This document shows positions 1 through 6,157 of a stretch of DNA of 12,668 nucleotides, one piece after another; positions within the stretch are counted from its first letter, which is position 1, and each line of letters starts with the position of its first letter. The position numbers were made by a program, and so were the translations under genes. This DNA is from CAZSVE01 sp964610175. GTDB lineage: Bacteria > Pseudomonadota > Gammaproteobacteria > HK1. Under the pieces are notes generated by a model. The model was not told the DNA's origin and searched no databases. It worked only from the letters and a program-made list of their open reading frames with translations. The stretch covers positions 1 to 12,668 of the forward strand of contig CAZSVE010000086.1 in the NCBI GenBank assembly GCA_964610175.1, written 5' to 3'.

Positions 1-62
1 GTAAGCTGTGTTTGTTTATGTCAAATACCGACCCACAAATTTTTTTGAGGAGGCACAAAATT

Positions 63-542
63 TTGCCTGAACTGGCCGGGATCGATCACCTCGACGCGGT
101 ACGAGCCTTGAACAAGGCGGGTTTCCGGATGGCTCGTCAGGGGAATTACATAGCGCGGCGGAGCCGCAACCAAATTCAGTTGCCGTCCTTGGCAACTGGG
201 TCCCGGCAATCCCTGCCGGGATGACGGGAGAGGTTGTTTTAGGCGATTGCGTGGAAATTTGCCACTTCCGTCATCCCGCCATGGATTGGCGGGACCCAGA
301 TGCCAGGGATGGCGGAAAACTACCCGTGAATTTTTCTTGAGATCACAATCGGCAGAATTTCTTCGAACAACTCCAAACATTCGCGCGGTCATGTCGATTC
401 TCGAGGAGAAATTGTATCTTGCCAGACCCGCGGCGCCCGAATCATCACGGTTCCTCGCCATAACCCCGTCGATGCAGTCACCATGGGGAATATTATCCGT
501 GACGCGGGGCTGAGCAATGAGGAATTCAAGAGGCTTTTGTAA
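63..542 (+). pseudogene. hicA: HicA-type mRNA interferase toxin, split by a repeat-bearing insertion
   Basis: HicA toxins are small double-stranded-RNA-binding-fold ribonucleases that cleave mRNA and are neutralised by HicB. The first half (63-152) reads LPELAG..DAVRALNKAGFRMARQGNYI, the usual HicA N-terminus. The second half (411-542) reads IVSCQTRGARIITVPRHNP, continues to IIRDAGLSNEEFKRLL and ends at TAA 540-542, a typical HicA C-terminus. Joined, they give about 72 residues, normal for the family. Both halves lie in the same frame, separated by about 260 bp with in-frame stops (first TGA 222-224) and a REPIN-like element. TTG at 63 is the preferred start because GAGGAGG at 47-53 is correctly spaced; ATG 18 is an alternative. 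The residue expected to be the catalytic His (G-x-H) reads Tyr here (GNY), so the toxin may have been inactive before it was split. A partner hicB would lie left of the window. The exact insertion ends are uncertain. Confidence 0.75.
191..304. repeat. REPIN-like inverted pair of palindromic repeats
   Basis: Two 40-bp arms, 191-230 and 265-304, are inverted repeats matching at 35 of 40 positions. Each arm contains its own hairpin: CCCGGCA-atccc-TGCCGGG on the left and CCCGCCA-tggat-TGGCGGG on the right. The pair begins and ends with GGCA(A/T)CTGGGTCCCG and its complement, with about 34 bp between the arms. Two inverted REP-like palindromes close together fit the REPIN layout (REP doublet forming an inverted repeat), which is mobilised in trans by a RAYT transposase elsewhere in a genome. 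The element lies inside the insertion that splits hicA. The flanking 312-410 segment is also foreign to hicA and I do not recognise it. Confidence 0.75.
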
Positions 543-743
543 GCGCCGCAACGAAACGAAATCACCCTGGTGGTACAGGTCGAGGGCAAGCTGCGCGGTC
601 ACGTCACCGTGGCGGCGGATGCGAGCCGGCAGGAAATCGAACAGACGGCGCTGGCCAATGAAAACGTACAACGATTCATGGAGGGAAAGCCGGTCAGGAA
701 GGTGATCGGGGTGCCGGGGAGGTTGGCGAATGTGGTGGTTTGA
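543..743 (+). pseudogene. leuS: Detached 3' end of leucyl-tRNA synthetase, copy 1
   Basis: The frame reads PQRNEITLVVQVEGKLRG and continues to KPVRKVIGVPGRLANVVV before TGA 741-743. This is the C-terminal end of bacterial LeuRS, the tRNA-contacting C-terminal domain that in intact enzymes ends ...VRKVIxVPGKLxNxVV. Only about 65 residues of an enzyme of roughly 850 are present. The frame is closed on its left by the hicA stop (540-542) and has no start codon or ribosome site of its own, so it is a fragment and not a gene. The 183 bp from 561 to the stop align without gaps to copy 2 (1233-1415) at about 88% identity. The first 41 bp are identical. Copy 1 looks the more degenerate, for example Gly where copy 2 has the expected Val before VPG. 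Confidence 0.8.
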
Positions 744-768
744 GGGTTCGATATGAGGAGACAACTAC

Positions 769-984
769 ATGCACAATGAGTTCACCGCGATAATGGAAAA
801 AGACGAAGATTGGTATATCGCCTATTGCGCCGAGATCCCTGGCGCCAATGGTCAGGGGAAAACAAAACAGGAATGTTTGCAGAATCTTGCTGAAGCCATC
901 GGGCTTATCCTGGAAGACAGGCGTCAAGATGCATTGTGTGGCGTTCCCAAGGGAGCCACCTCGACATTGGTGGCGATAGGATGA
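769..984 (+). CDS. hicB: HicB-type antitoxin
   Basis: The 71-residue protein has the compact HicB fold signature: FTAIMEKDEDWYIAYCAEIPGANGQGKT, then the KQECLQNLAEAIGLILED helix. HicB binds and neutralises HicA and often represses its own promoter. The protein is a short form with no recognisable C-terminal DNA-binding domain, so repression would rely on something else or be absent. ATG 769 follows GAGGAG (755-760) at good spacing. The stop overlaps the hicA start (ATGA, 981-984), implying translational coupling. The antitoxin-first order is common to one class of hicBA loci. The pair sits exactly between two leuS 3' fragments, whose last codons end 25 bp upstream of this start. Confidence 0.85.
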   Translation: MHNEFTAIMEKDEDWYIAYCAEIPGANGQGKTKQECLQNLAEAIGLILEDRRQDALCGVPKGATSTLVAIG

Positions 985-1169
985 AAAGAGATGCGCTATT
1001 AAGGCATCTGAGACAAAATGGATGTTATCTGAAACGTGAAGGCGCCTCTCATTCCCTATGGCGCAACCCCCTCACGGGGCATGTGGAAGCTGTACCAAGG
1101 CATAGGGAAATACCGAACAAATTGGCGCACAAGATTTGCGATGAATTGTCCATAAACCGGATTGGGTAG
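981..1169 (+). CDS. hicA: HicA-type mRNA interferase toxin
   Basis: The 62-residue protein reads MKRDALLRHLRQNGCYLKREG, then the GASHSLW motif with the probable catalytic His at residue 24, then HVEAVPRHREIPNKLAHKICDEL. This is the HicA order: helix, strand with G-x-x-H, strand with VPxH, C-terminal helix. It would degrade mRNA when HicB is depleted. ATG 981 overlaps the hicB stop by four bases; an upstream in-frame ATG at 936 lies inside hicB and is less likely. It appears intact, unlike the hicA at 63-542, and differs clearly from it in sequence, so the two are not recent duplicates of each other even though both are followed by a leuS tail. Confidence 0.85.
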   Translation: MKRDALLRHLRQNGCYLKREGASHSLWRNPLTGHVEAVPRHREIPNKLAHKICDELSINRIG

Positions 1170-1217
1170 TGTTTTTTCCGCTTGCTCTCAAGCTGGAGCT
1201 GGGAACAAGCGAGGATA

Positions 1218-1415
1218 CCGCAACGGGACAAGATCACCCTGGTGGTACAGGTCGAGGGCAAGCTGCGCGGTCAGGTGACCGTGGCGACGGACGCCAGCCG
1301 AGAGGCAGTCGAACAGGCGGCGCTGGCCAATGAAAATGTTCAGCGATTTATCGAAGGGAAACCGGTCAGGAAGATCATCGTGGTGCCGGGGAGGTTGGCG
1401 AATGTGGTGGTGTGA
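1218..1415 (+). pseudogene. leuS: Detached 3' end of leucyl-tRNA synthetase, copy 2
   Basis: The frame reads PQRDKITLVVQVEGKLRG, then KPVRKIIVVPGRLANVVV and TGA 1413-1415, the LeuRS C-terminus. It is better preserved than copy 1 and may be the original tail, or the tail carried by the hicBA insertion. The frame can be extended left to TTG 1182, but 1182-1217 contains a CAAGCTGGAGCTGGGAAC-type repeat remnant and not LeuRS sequence, and there is no ribosome-binding site. I therefore treat it as a gene fragment. The similarity to copy 1 starts at CCGCAACG (1218 and 546), which marks a possible junction. Confidence 0.8.
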
Positions 1416-1519
1416 GAATGCCGAATTTTACGCTTTTGCGCGGAAACTCAAAGGTGGTCGCGCATCGGCGCGGAAATTTATAGTCTTCATGGATTGTTAT
1501 CTTGTTTCTGGTTTTTACA

Positions 1520-1540
1520 TCCCACGCAAGGCGCGTGGGA
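1520..1540. repeat. Short palindromic hairpin (TCCCACGC/GCGTGGGA)
   Basis: TCCCACGC (1520-1527) and GCGTGGGA (1533-1540) form a perfect 8-bp stem with a 5-nt loop. The CCCACGC...GCGTGGG type of palindrome is a common dispersed repeat in many bacterial genomes. It lies in the 169-bp gap between the leuS fragment and the next gene. It could also act as a weak transcription block, but no U-tract follows on the + strand. Confidence 0.5.
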
Positions 1541-1584
1541 ATAAGAAAAATTATTTGAAGCTTATACCGAATAAGGGGTAAATC

Positions 1585-2658
1585 ATGGACTTAATCGATC
1601 GCATTAAAGAACTCTCCGCCAAGGCAACAAAGCAAAGGACTTACCTTGAAACTGAAGAGGCAACGAAGAATGCCATTATCATGCCTTTCTTAGACGCGCT
1701 CGGCTACGATGTATTTAATCCTCTCGAAGTGGTTCCTGAATTCACGGCGGATGCTGGAACTAAAAAAGGAGAGAAAGTCGATTACGCTATCAAGAAGGAT
1801 GGAGAAGTCATCATGTTGGTGGAGTGTAAACGGGCCGATGACGCCCTTGGTTCTGATCAAGCCTTACAACTTGCTCGGTATTTCTCGGTTACCGAGTCCA
1901 GGTTCGGCATCCTGACCAACGGGATGCAATATCAATTCTATGCCGATCTGGAAGAGCCAAACAAAATGGATTCAAGGCCTTTTTTCGAATTCGATTTAAC
2001 TGGTTTCGATGAACACCATGTAAAAGAATTGAAGAAATTCACGAAATCCGCCTTTTCGCTGGATGATATCCTGACTACCGCAAGCACTCTGAAATACACG
2101 AGGGCAGTCAAAAAGGTTCTTGAGGATGAATTGAAAGAGCCTTCGGAAAATTTTGTCCGATTTTTCATTTCTCATGTCTATGATGGACGTGCTACGCAGT
2201 CGGTCATCACGCAGTTTTCCGAAATTGTAAGAGAGGCCAGAAAACAGTTTATTAACGAAAAAATAAACGAAAGACTTAAATCGGCCCTAAATACGGATGA
2301 TGAAGAAATAGCTGGTGCCGATAAATCGTTACGCGATGAGGAGCAGGTGATTGACGATAATGACGGCATCGAAACTATGGAAGAAGAAATCGAGGGATAT
2401 CATATCGTAAAAGCGATTCTTCGCCAGGTCGTCGACGTTCAACGAGTCTTCATGAGGGACAAAAAAAGCTATTGTGGGATATTGCTTGATGACAATAATC
2501 GAAAACCGATATGCCGGTTGCATTTCAATTCCGGCAATAAATATCTTGGACTGCTTTCTAATAAGAACGAGGAAAGAGTTCCTATTGATAATCTAAACGA
2601 TATCTTCAAGTATGCAGATCGCATTCAAGCGACTATTGTTGAATATGACCAGGAGTAA
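1585..2658 (+). CDS. Solitary HsdR-N-type (type I restriction-like) nuclease domain protein
   Basis: The 357-residue protein starts with a coiled N-terminus and TEEATKNAIIMPFLDALGYDVFNP. The PD-(D/E)XK core follows: D66 in KVDYAI, then E80-x-K82 in LVECK, then DQALQLARYF (about 91-100, the QxxxY-like segment seen next to the HsdR nuclease core), then GILTNGMQYQFY. The middle (about 150-270) is helical and acidic. The C-terminus (about 270-357; HIVKAILRQVV, KSYCGILLDDNNRKPICRLHF) is a conserved tail of this stand-alone family. No helicase motor, HsdM or HsdS is adjacent, so it is not a full type I system; nuclease activity is inferred, not shown. AAGGGG at 1573-1578 precedes ATG 1585. The gene is visibly AT-richer than trxB or aat, which suggests acquisition by transfer. 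Such proteins are usually annotated type I restriction endonuclease or hypothetical. Confidence 0.8.
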   Translation: MDLIDRIKELSAKATKQRTYLETEEATKNAIIMPFLDALGYDVFNPLEVVPEFTADAGTKKGEKVDYAIKKDGEVIMLVECKRADDALGSDQALQLARYFSVTESRFGILTNGMQYQFYADLEEPNKMDSRPFFEFDLTGFDEHHVKELKKFTKSAFSLDDILTTASTLKYTRAVKKVLEDELKEPSENFVRFFISHVYDGRATQSVITQFSEIVREARKQFINEKINERLKSALNTDDEEIAGADKSLRDEEQVIDDNDGIETMEEEIEGYHIVKAILRQVVDVQRVFMRDKKSYCGILLDDNNRKPICRLHFNSGNKYLGLLSNKNEERVPIDNLNDIFKYADRIQATIVEYDQE

Positions 2659-2874
2659 GGGGGCTGCTCGTTCCCACACGACTTGCGGGCAGAAACCACG
2701 TGGCAGTGTACTTACGCCACATGTCATGCGCAATCAAGCACGGAGAAAAATCATCTGCGAGATTCGATATTGGAGTCGACACAGGCAAAATTGCTGGAAT
2801 TATCAAAGAAAGCGGCCTGATTCACTCCGCCCATAATCGCTAAAACAACGTATCACTCCCATAGGAGCCCAACC
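2659..2874. other. Intergenic stretch with no convincing gene
   Basis: A start-less open frame runs to TAA about 2842 (ending in codons for GVDTGKIAGIIKESGLIHSAHNR split around 2780-2839). Its GKIAGIIKESGL stretch faintly recalls a HicA C-terminus, but I would not call a gene on that. CGTTCCCACACG at 2668-2679 may be half of a CCCACGC-type palindrome. AGGAG at 2863-2867 is the ribosome site of the next, broken gene. Confidence 0.3.
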
Positions 2875-3351
2875 ATGCCCTACTAAAACATCGACGCCTC
2901 CCTTTCCCCCGAGGATATCAAGGCCATCAAGGACGCCTTTGCGCTTATCCAGGAAAAGCTCCCTTTCCTGATCAACCTGACCCCCAAGGAGCGGCGTTCC
3001 CTGTTCAAGACCGGGGTCGACAGCGTGTCCTTCATCGAGAATGCCCTGAATGCCGCCCAGGACCACCCGGATATCCTTCCCGCCACGTTCAAGACCGAGG
3101 AATTGAAGGGCGATGTGGCCCTTTTCGGCGTGATGACCGACATCGGGACGATTGCCGCGTCGGTGGCGTCGGAGATCGATGACACGCGTCTCGCGGTCGG
3201 AAGCGAAGCGATGGAGAAATCGACCCAGATCTATAATTACGTGAAGGCGGCGGCCAAGACCACGCCGGGCCTGAAGCCGGTGGCCGACCAGTTGGGGCAA
3301 CGTTTCAAGAAAGCGGGGAGGCACAGGAAACCTGCCGATCCCGCGGAATGA
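2875..3351 (+). pseudogene. Conserved small protein with a premature stop at codon 4
   Basis: ATG 2875 follows AGGAG (2863-2867) correctly, but the frame reads MPY-stop: TAA at 2884-2886. From codon 5 the frame is open for 154 residues: NIDASLSPEDIKAIKDAFAL, LPFLINLTPKERRSLFKTG, then a helical stretch with DTRLAVGSEAMEKSTQIYNYVKAAA and a basic C-terminus. From memory this resembles uncharacterised bacterial proteins that begin M-x-Y-Q-N-I-D, which would make the stop a CAA-to-TAA change of Gln4. I assign no function. No good downstream start with a ribosome site is obvious; the first downstream Met (3025) would lose about 50 conserved-looking residues. The body shows no other lesion, so the stop is recent, a sequencing error, or bypassed. 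Confidence 0.65.
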
Positions 3352-3390
3352 GATCGGCGGCGGTGTTTTCGATTGGATTGCGACCCTGGC

Positions 3391-3642
3391 GAGGCTCCAG
3401 GGTTGGGCGTCGAGGTTCGAAGCCTCGATGTCGAGGCTTGAAGCCTGAATGTTGAAGCTTGGAGGTTCAACGTTGAACCTTCGAGGCTTAACGTTGAGGT
3501 TCAGGGCCTCGACGTCGAGGCTCCGAGGTTGAACATCGAGGTTCCGAACCTCGATGATGAGGCTCCGAGCCTTGATGATGAGGTTCCGAGGTCGAATGCC
3601 GAGGCATGGAACCTCGATGATGAGGTTTGGTGGTTCGATAAT
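3391..3642. repeat. 21-bp tandem array, 12 contiguous units
   Basis: Twelve in-phase 21-bp units run from 3391 to 3642 with no slippage in unit length. The unit starts GAGG(T/C)TCCGA(A/G)CCTCG and ends with a variable ATGAT/ACGTT/ATGTC. Units are diverged, so the array is old. Several units are small hairpins with matched changes in the two arms: GAGGTT-ccg-AACCTC (3538-3552) against GAGGCT-ccg-AGCCTT (3559-3573). GGTTCAAC/GTTGAACC at 3464-3479 is a perfect 16-bp palindrome across units 4 and 5. Two related 12-mers (3643-3654 and 3655-3666, sharing CATAGACAA) follow directly. On the minus strand the array would encode 7-residue repeats, but stops interrupt it, so I do not call it coding. There are no spacers, so it is not CRISPR. 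Confidence 0.85.
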
Positions 3643-3706
3643 GCCATAGACAATGTCATAGACAAGGTATGATGCCTATTTCGATAGAAGATTGCAGAGA
3701 ACATAA

Positions 3707-3908
3707 ATGAGGATCAGGGTGGATAAAGATAGCGATACGCTGTATTTTTGGTTGGATGACAATCGGGTTGTCCGAATCGGGAGAGGTGCATTCTGGCATC
3801 ATTCTCGATTTTGACGAGAGCGATCGGGTCGTCGGCGTCGAGTTCCTCGGCGTTTCGAGCCGAGCGACCGAGGGGGCGCTTTCCACCATGCAATTTCAGG
3901 TTGCATGA
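3707..3908 (+). pseudogene. DUF2283-family small protein, frameshifted
   Basis: ATG 3707 opens MRIRVDKDSDTLYFWLDDNR, the typical start of DUF2283 proteins. The expected continuation, SESGEVHSGIILDFDESD then RVVGVEFLGVSSRA, lies in another frame from about 3771 to TGA 3906-3908. The interval is 202 bp, one base more than 67 codons, so a single inserted base near 3766-3770 explains both halves. The unbroken frame would run into a stop shortly after. DUF2283 proteins are small and often found beside DUF4258-type genes in putative toxin-antitoxin pairs; their activity is not established. The 148 bp to the next gene contain an open frame ending at 4041 that I do not recognise. Confidence 0.7.
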
Positions 3909-4056
3909 GGTAGAGAAATGCCATCGACTCCCTTTGCCATCCTATTCTCCGACTTCCAAATCCGGATGCCGAGTGTTGGAGGATGACAAGCCGAGTTATG
4001 AAAGACGCGGATTCCGCAGAGTATTTACACCATTCGAATAGTCAAGGGGTTTTTTT

Positions 4057-4485
4057 ATGAAGTTTATTATCGGGTTTTTCCTTTTGTTGGTTACAAGCAC
4101 TGTTGCGGGTTTTGATAATGGCGGTGAGGATGCCCTTTGTAAGAAGGATCGTAGTGAGATTACAGATCCCAAGGAAAAAGCGGAATATAAGAAACGCTGT
4201 TCCGAGGAGCATCATCATCCTGGAGATAAAGAAAAGGAAGAAGCAAAGAACGATTCTAATGGGGATGAAAAGGGGCGGAAGCCGGAACATGAACAAGCAC
4301 AAGAAAGTGAAGGTTGGTTTGATTGGGCTTGGAACGGTGTGAGTGAGGGGGTTAGTAGTTTGGTTGATAGGTTTAAAGGATTCTTTGGTGGAGGTACGTC
4401 ACCAGAAGATTCGGGCACAAGCAACCATGAAGCCCCAGATATGAATGAATCCATAGGGTCGGAGCCCATCGAAGGGCCTATTTGA
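4057..4485 (+). CDS. Small secreted charged protein, unknown function
   Basis: The 142-residue product begins with a clear signal peptide (MKFIIGFFLLLVTSTVAGF; cleavage probably near residue 18). The mature part has two cysteines (C28, C48) flanking a Lys/Glu-rich stretch, a His triplet at 52-54 and a very hydrophilic, probably disordered region to about 85. A distinct aromatic amphipathic segment follows at about 86-110 (GWFDWAWNGV, then SSLVDRFKGFF), ending in GGG and an acidic Pro/Ser tail. The two cysteines could form a disulphide in the periplasm, and the aromatic segment could bind membrane; both are inferences. AAGGGG (4044-4049) precedes ATG 4057. The gene is AT-richer than the housekeeping genes. 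I recognise no family. Confidence 0.65.
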   Translation: MKFIIGFFLLLVTSTVAGFDNGGEDALCKKDRSEITDPKEKAEYKKRCSEEHHHPGDKEKEEAKNDSNGDEKGRKPEHEQAQESEGWFDWAWNGVSEGVSSLVDRFKGFFGGGTSPEDSGTSNHEAPDMNESIGSEPIEGPI

Positions 4486-4550
4486 GTTTGTTGAAATCCT
4501 CTAAAAAACATATTGGTTTTACGGATCGGGGCCCCGTCGAGATAAAAACG

Positions 4551-4724
4551 ATGCGATACACCGTTGTGCTGGAACCATCCGAAGAGGGGGTTGCGGCCTC
4601 CGTGCCGGGATTGCCCGGTTGTCATTCCCAGGGAAATACCGAACAGGAAGCCTTGAAAGGTATTTCCGATGCCGTTTACGGGTACCTGGAGGTCGGTCAG
4701 GGAACTAACCGAATGACAAACTGA
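4551..4724 (+). CDS. Orphan HicB-like antitoxin, probably C-terminally truncated
   Basis: The protein reads MRYTVVLEPSEEG, then ASVPGLPGCHSQGNTEQEALKGISDAVYGYLEV, the HicB-fold core (strand, strand, PxLPGC, GxT, helix). After YLEV it diverges (GQGTNRMTN) and stops at 57 residues, shorter than usual for this subfamily, whose members continue with a further strand. ATG 4551 is chosen because family similarity begins there; the frame is open to TTG 4482, overlapping the previous gene, with no ribosome site for either start. No hicA lies on either side, so it is a solitary or decaying antitoxin. It is not close to the HicB at 769-984. Confidence 0.6.
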   Translation: MRYTVVLEPSEEGVAASVPGLPGCHSQGNTEQEALKGISDAVYGYLEVGQGTNRMTN

Positions 4725-4966
4725 TTGCCTTGAGTTACTGCCTTGGAATGACGCGATAAAGGTGCTTGTCTCGTCGATGGAGCTTGGGCTGCGAGGTAGA
4801 AGGTGGGCGGTAAAATAGGATATGCTTGCCTTTACTATTGATTCCTGTGGCAGGATTTCGCGCTTGCGCATGGATATTTTGTTGTATTCGCTGTACTACT
4901 ATTTCTCGATGTTTCCATGGCGCTGGCTATCCCTGGCAGGCCTCGTTTCGAGGATGAGTATCGAGT

Positions 4967-4991
4967 GATCCATGCCGGGATGGCAGGAGAG
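4967..4991. repeat. Degenerate single REP-like half
   Basis: The segment ATCCATGCCGGGATGGCAGG followed by AGAG matches the left REPIN arm (ATCCCTGCCGGGATGACGGG, then AGAG) with three differences over 24 bases. Its 5' stem partner is poorly preserved, so it is a relic. Confidence 0.45.
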
Positions 4992-5046
4992 TAGCGGAAT
5001 CCAAAACGAATGAATAATGAGAGAATTCGGTTGCGGGTTTGCCGCA

Positions 5047-5075
5047 TTGAATATTATTTGTTACGACCATATAAA
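5047..5075 (+). promoter_or_regulatory. Likely sigma70-type promoter of trxB
   Basis: TTGAAT (5047-5052) and TATAAA (5070-5075) are separated by exactly 17 bases, a good -35/-10 match. Transcription would start near 5082, giving a very short leader that still contains GAAAGGG (5084-5090) before ATG 5093. This is read from sequence only. Confidence 0.5.
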
Positions 5076-5092
5076 AGCGAGATGAAAGGGCA

Positions 5093-6061
5093 ATGGCTGA
5101 CGAAAAACATACAAAATTACTGATCCTAGGTTCCGGCCCTGCCGGTTATACGGCTGCGGTATATGCGGCGCGCGCCAACATGCGTCCGACGCTCATTACT
5201 GGCCTTCAGGTCGGTGGTCAAATGACGACGACGACGGATGTGGAGAACTGGCCCGGTGATGCCGATGGGGTTCAGGGGCCGGATCTCATGGAGCGCATGA
5301 AGCAGCATGCCGAGCGCTTCGATACGGAGATCATCTTCGATCATATCGACAAGGCCGAGCTGAATGTGCGCCCGTTTCGTTTGACAGGAGGCTCCGGTGT
5401 CTATACGTGCGACGCCCTGGTCATCGCTACCGGGGCCTCTGCCCAGTACCTGGGCCTCCCTTCGGAAGAGGCCTTCAAGGGCCGGGGCGTATCCGGCTGC
5501 GCTACCTGTGATGGTTTTTTCTATAAGGGGGAAAAGGTGGCCGTGATTGGCGGGGGTAATACCGCAGTCGAGGAGGCCCTGTTTCTGGCCAATATCGCCT
5601 CTCACGTTACCCTGGTCCACCGCCGCGACAAGCTGCGCGCCGAGAAGGCCCTATCCGATCAGATCGAGGAAAAGGTCAAATCGGGGGGGAATATCACGAT
5701 TGCCTGGGATAGTGTCATGGACGAAGTGTTGGGCGACGACAGCGGCGTCACGGGTCTCAGGATCAAGAATGTAAAGGATGGCTCCACGAAGGATCTCGAT
5801 CTGAAAGGCGTATTCGTCGCCGTTGGCCATAAGCCCAATACCGATATCTTCGAGGGACAGCTCGAAATGAAGGGAGGCTATATCGTGGTCAAGGGAGGCC
5901 GCGATGGGGATACCACGGCTACCAGTGTCGAGGGCGTTTTTGCCGCGGGCGATGTGGCCGATCATATTTATCGTCAGGCGATCACCTCGGCGGGGAGTGG
6001 CTGCATGGCGGCGCTCGATGCGGAGAAGTTCCTCGATAGCGATTTCATGATCGGGGCGTAG
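5093..6061 (+). CDS. trxB: Thioredoxin-disulfide reductase
   Basis: TrxB is a cytoplasmic FAD flavoprotein that passes electrons from NADPH to thioredoxin. The 322-residue length is normal. Visible motifs in order: FAD-binding GSGPAG (13-18) with TGLQVGGQM and TTDVENWPG; ATG at 112-114; redox-active CATC (Cys136, Cys139); NADPH-binding GGGNTA (153-158) and HRRDKLRA (176-183); second FAD motif GVFAAGDVAD (281-290); and RQAITSAGSGCMAA (294-307). All key residues are present. It is preceded by a promoter-like TTGAAT-17-TATAAA and GAAAGGG. In many gammaproteobacteria trxB lies close to aat; here aat is the next intact gene but about 2 kb away. Confidence 0.97.
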   Translation: MADEKHTKLLILGSGPAGYTAAVYAARANMRPTLITGLQVGGQMTTTTDVENWPGDADGVQGPDLMERMKQHAERFDTEIIFDHIDKAELNVRPFRLTGGSGVYTCDALVIATGASAQYLGLPSEEAFKGRGVSGCATCDGFFYKGEKVAVIGGGNTAVEEALFLANIASHVTLVHRRDKLRAEKALSDQIEEKVKSGGNITIAWDSVMDEVLGDDSGVTGLRIKNVKDGSTKDLDLKGVFVAVGHKPNTDIFEGQLEMKGGYIVVKGGRDGDTTATSVEGVFAAGDVADHIYRQAITSAGSGCMAALDAEKFLDSDFMIGA

Positions 6062-6130
6062 TCATTTACGTATCGGGAGGGCAAAGGTCCTGAACGCTCT
6101 GGGGCGTGAGCCAAGGTCTACTTTCTCTCC

Positions 6131-6157
6131 GTCTTGGCGCGAAGCGCTGACATGTTC
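6131..6157 (+). repeat. GCGAAGC-hairpin repeat, copy E1
   Basis: The core TCTTGGCGCGAAGCGCTGAC followed by ATGTT contains the stem GCGC-gaa-GCGC. The inner GCGAAGC is a known, exceptionally stable single-stranded DNA mini-hairpin. Three other copies lie in this window (6551-6576, 7603-7629 inverted, 7645-7671). Confidence 0.7.

Larger units (their letters stand above)
4725..5092. other. Intergenic stretch upstream of trxB
   Basis: I see no convincing gene. A short hydrophobic frame (4870-4968, MDILLYSLYYYFSMF...) lacks a ribosome site. ATCCATGCCGGGATGGCAGG (about 4968-4987) resembles one half of the REPIN arm at 191-230 and is probably a decayed REP. The trxB promoter and ribosome site occupy the right end. 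Confidence 0.4.

Noticed and set aside
21..764. A 247-codon open frame on the minus strand
   Set aside because: It runs antisense through the hicA halves, the REPIN and the leuS fragment, all of which have clear identities on the + strand.
1182..1415. A separate 77-residue gene covering leuS copy 2
   Set aside because: TTG start without a ribosome site, and the content is only the LeuRS C-terminus plus a repeat remnant.
3391..3642. Possible CRISPR array
   Set aside because: The 21-bp units are contiguous with no unique spacers, and there are no cas genes.
3237..3704. Minus-strand heptapeptide-repeat protein encoded by the 21-bp array
   Set aside because: Stops interrupt the frame, no ribosome site is visible, and such repeats give open frames by chance because the unit is a multiple of three.
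3811..4041. A 76-codon + strand frame after the DUF2283 pseudogene
   Set aside because: Its first part lies out of frame within the DUF2283 remnant, and the rest has no start signal or recognisable similarity.
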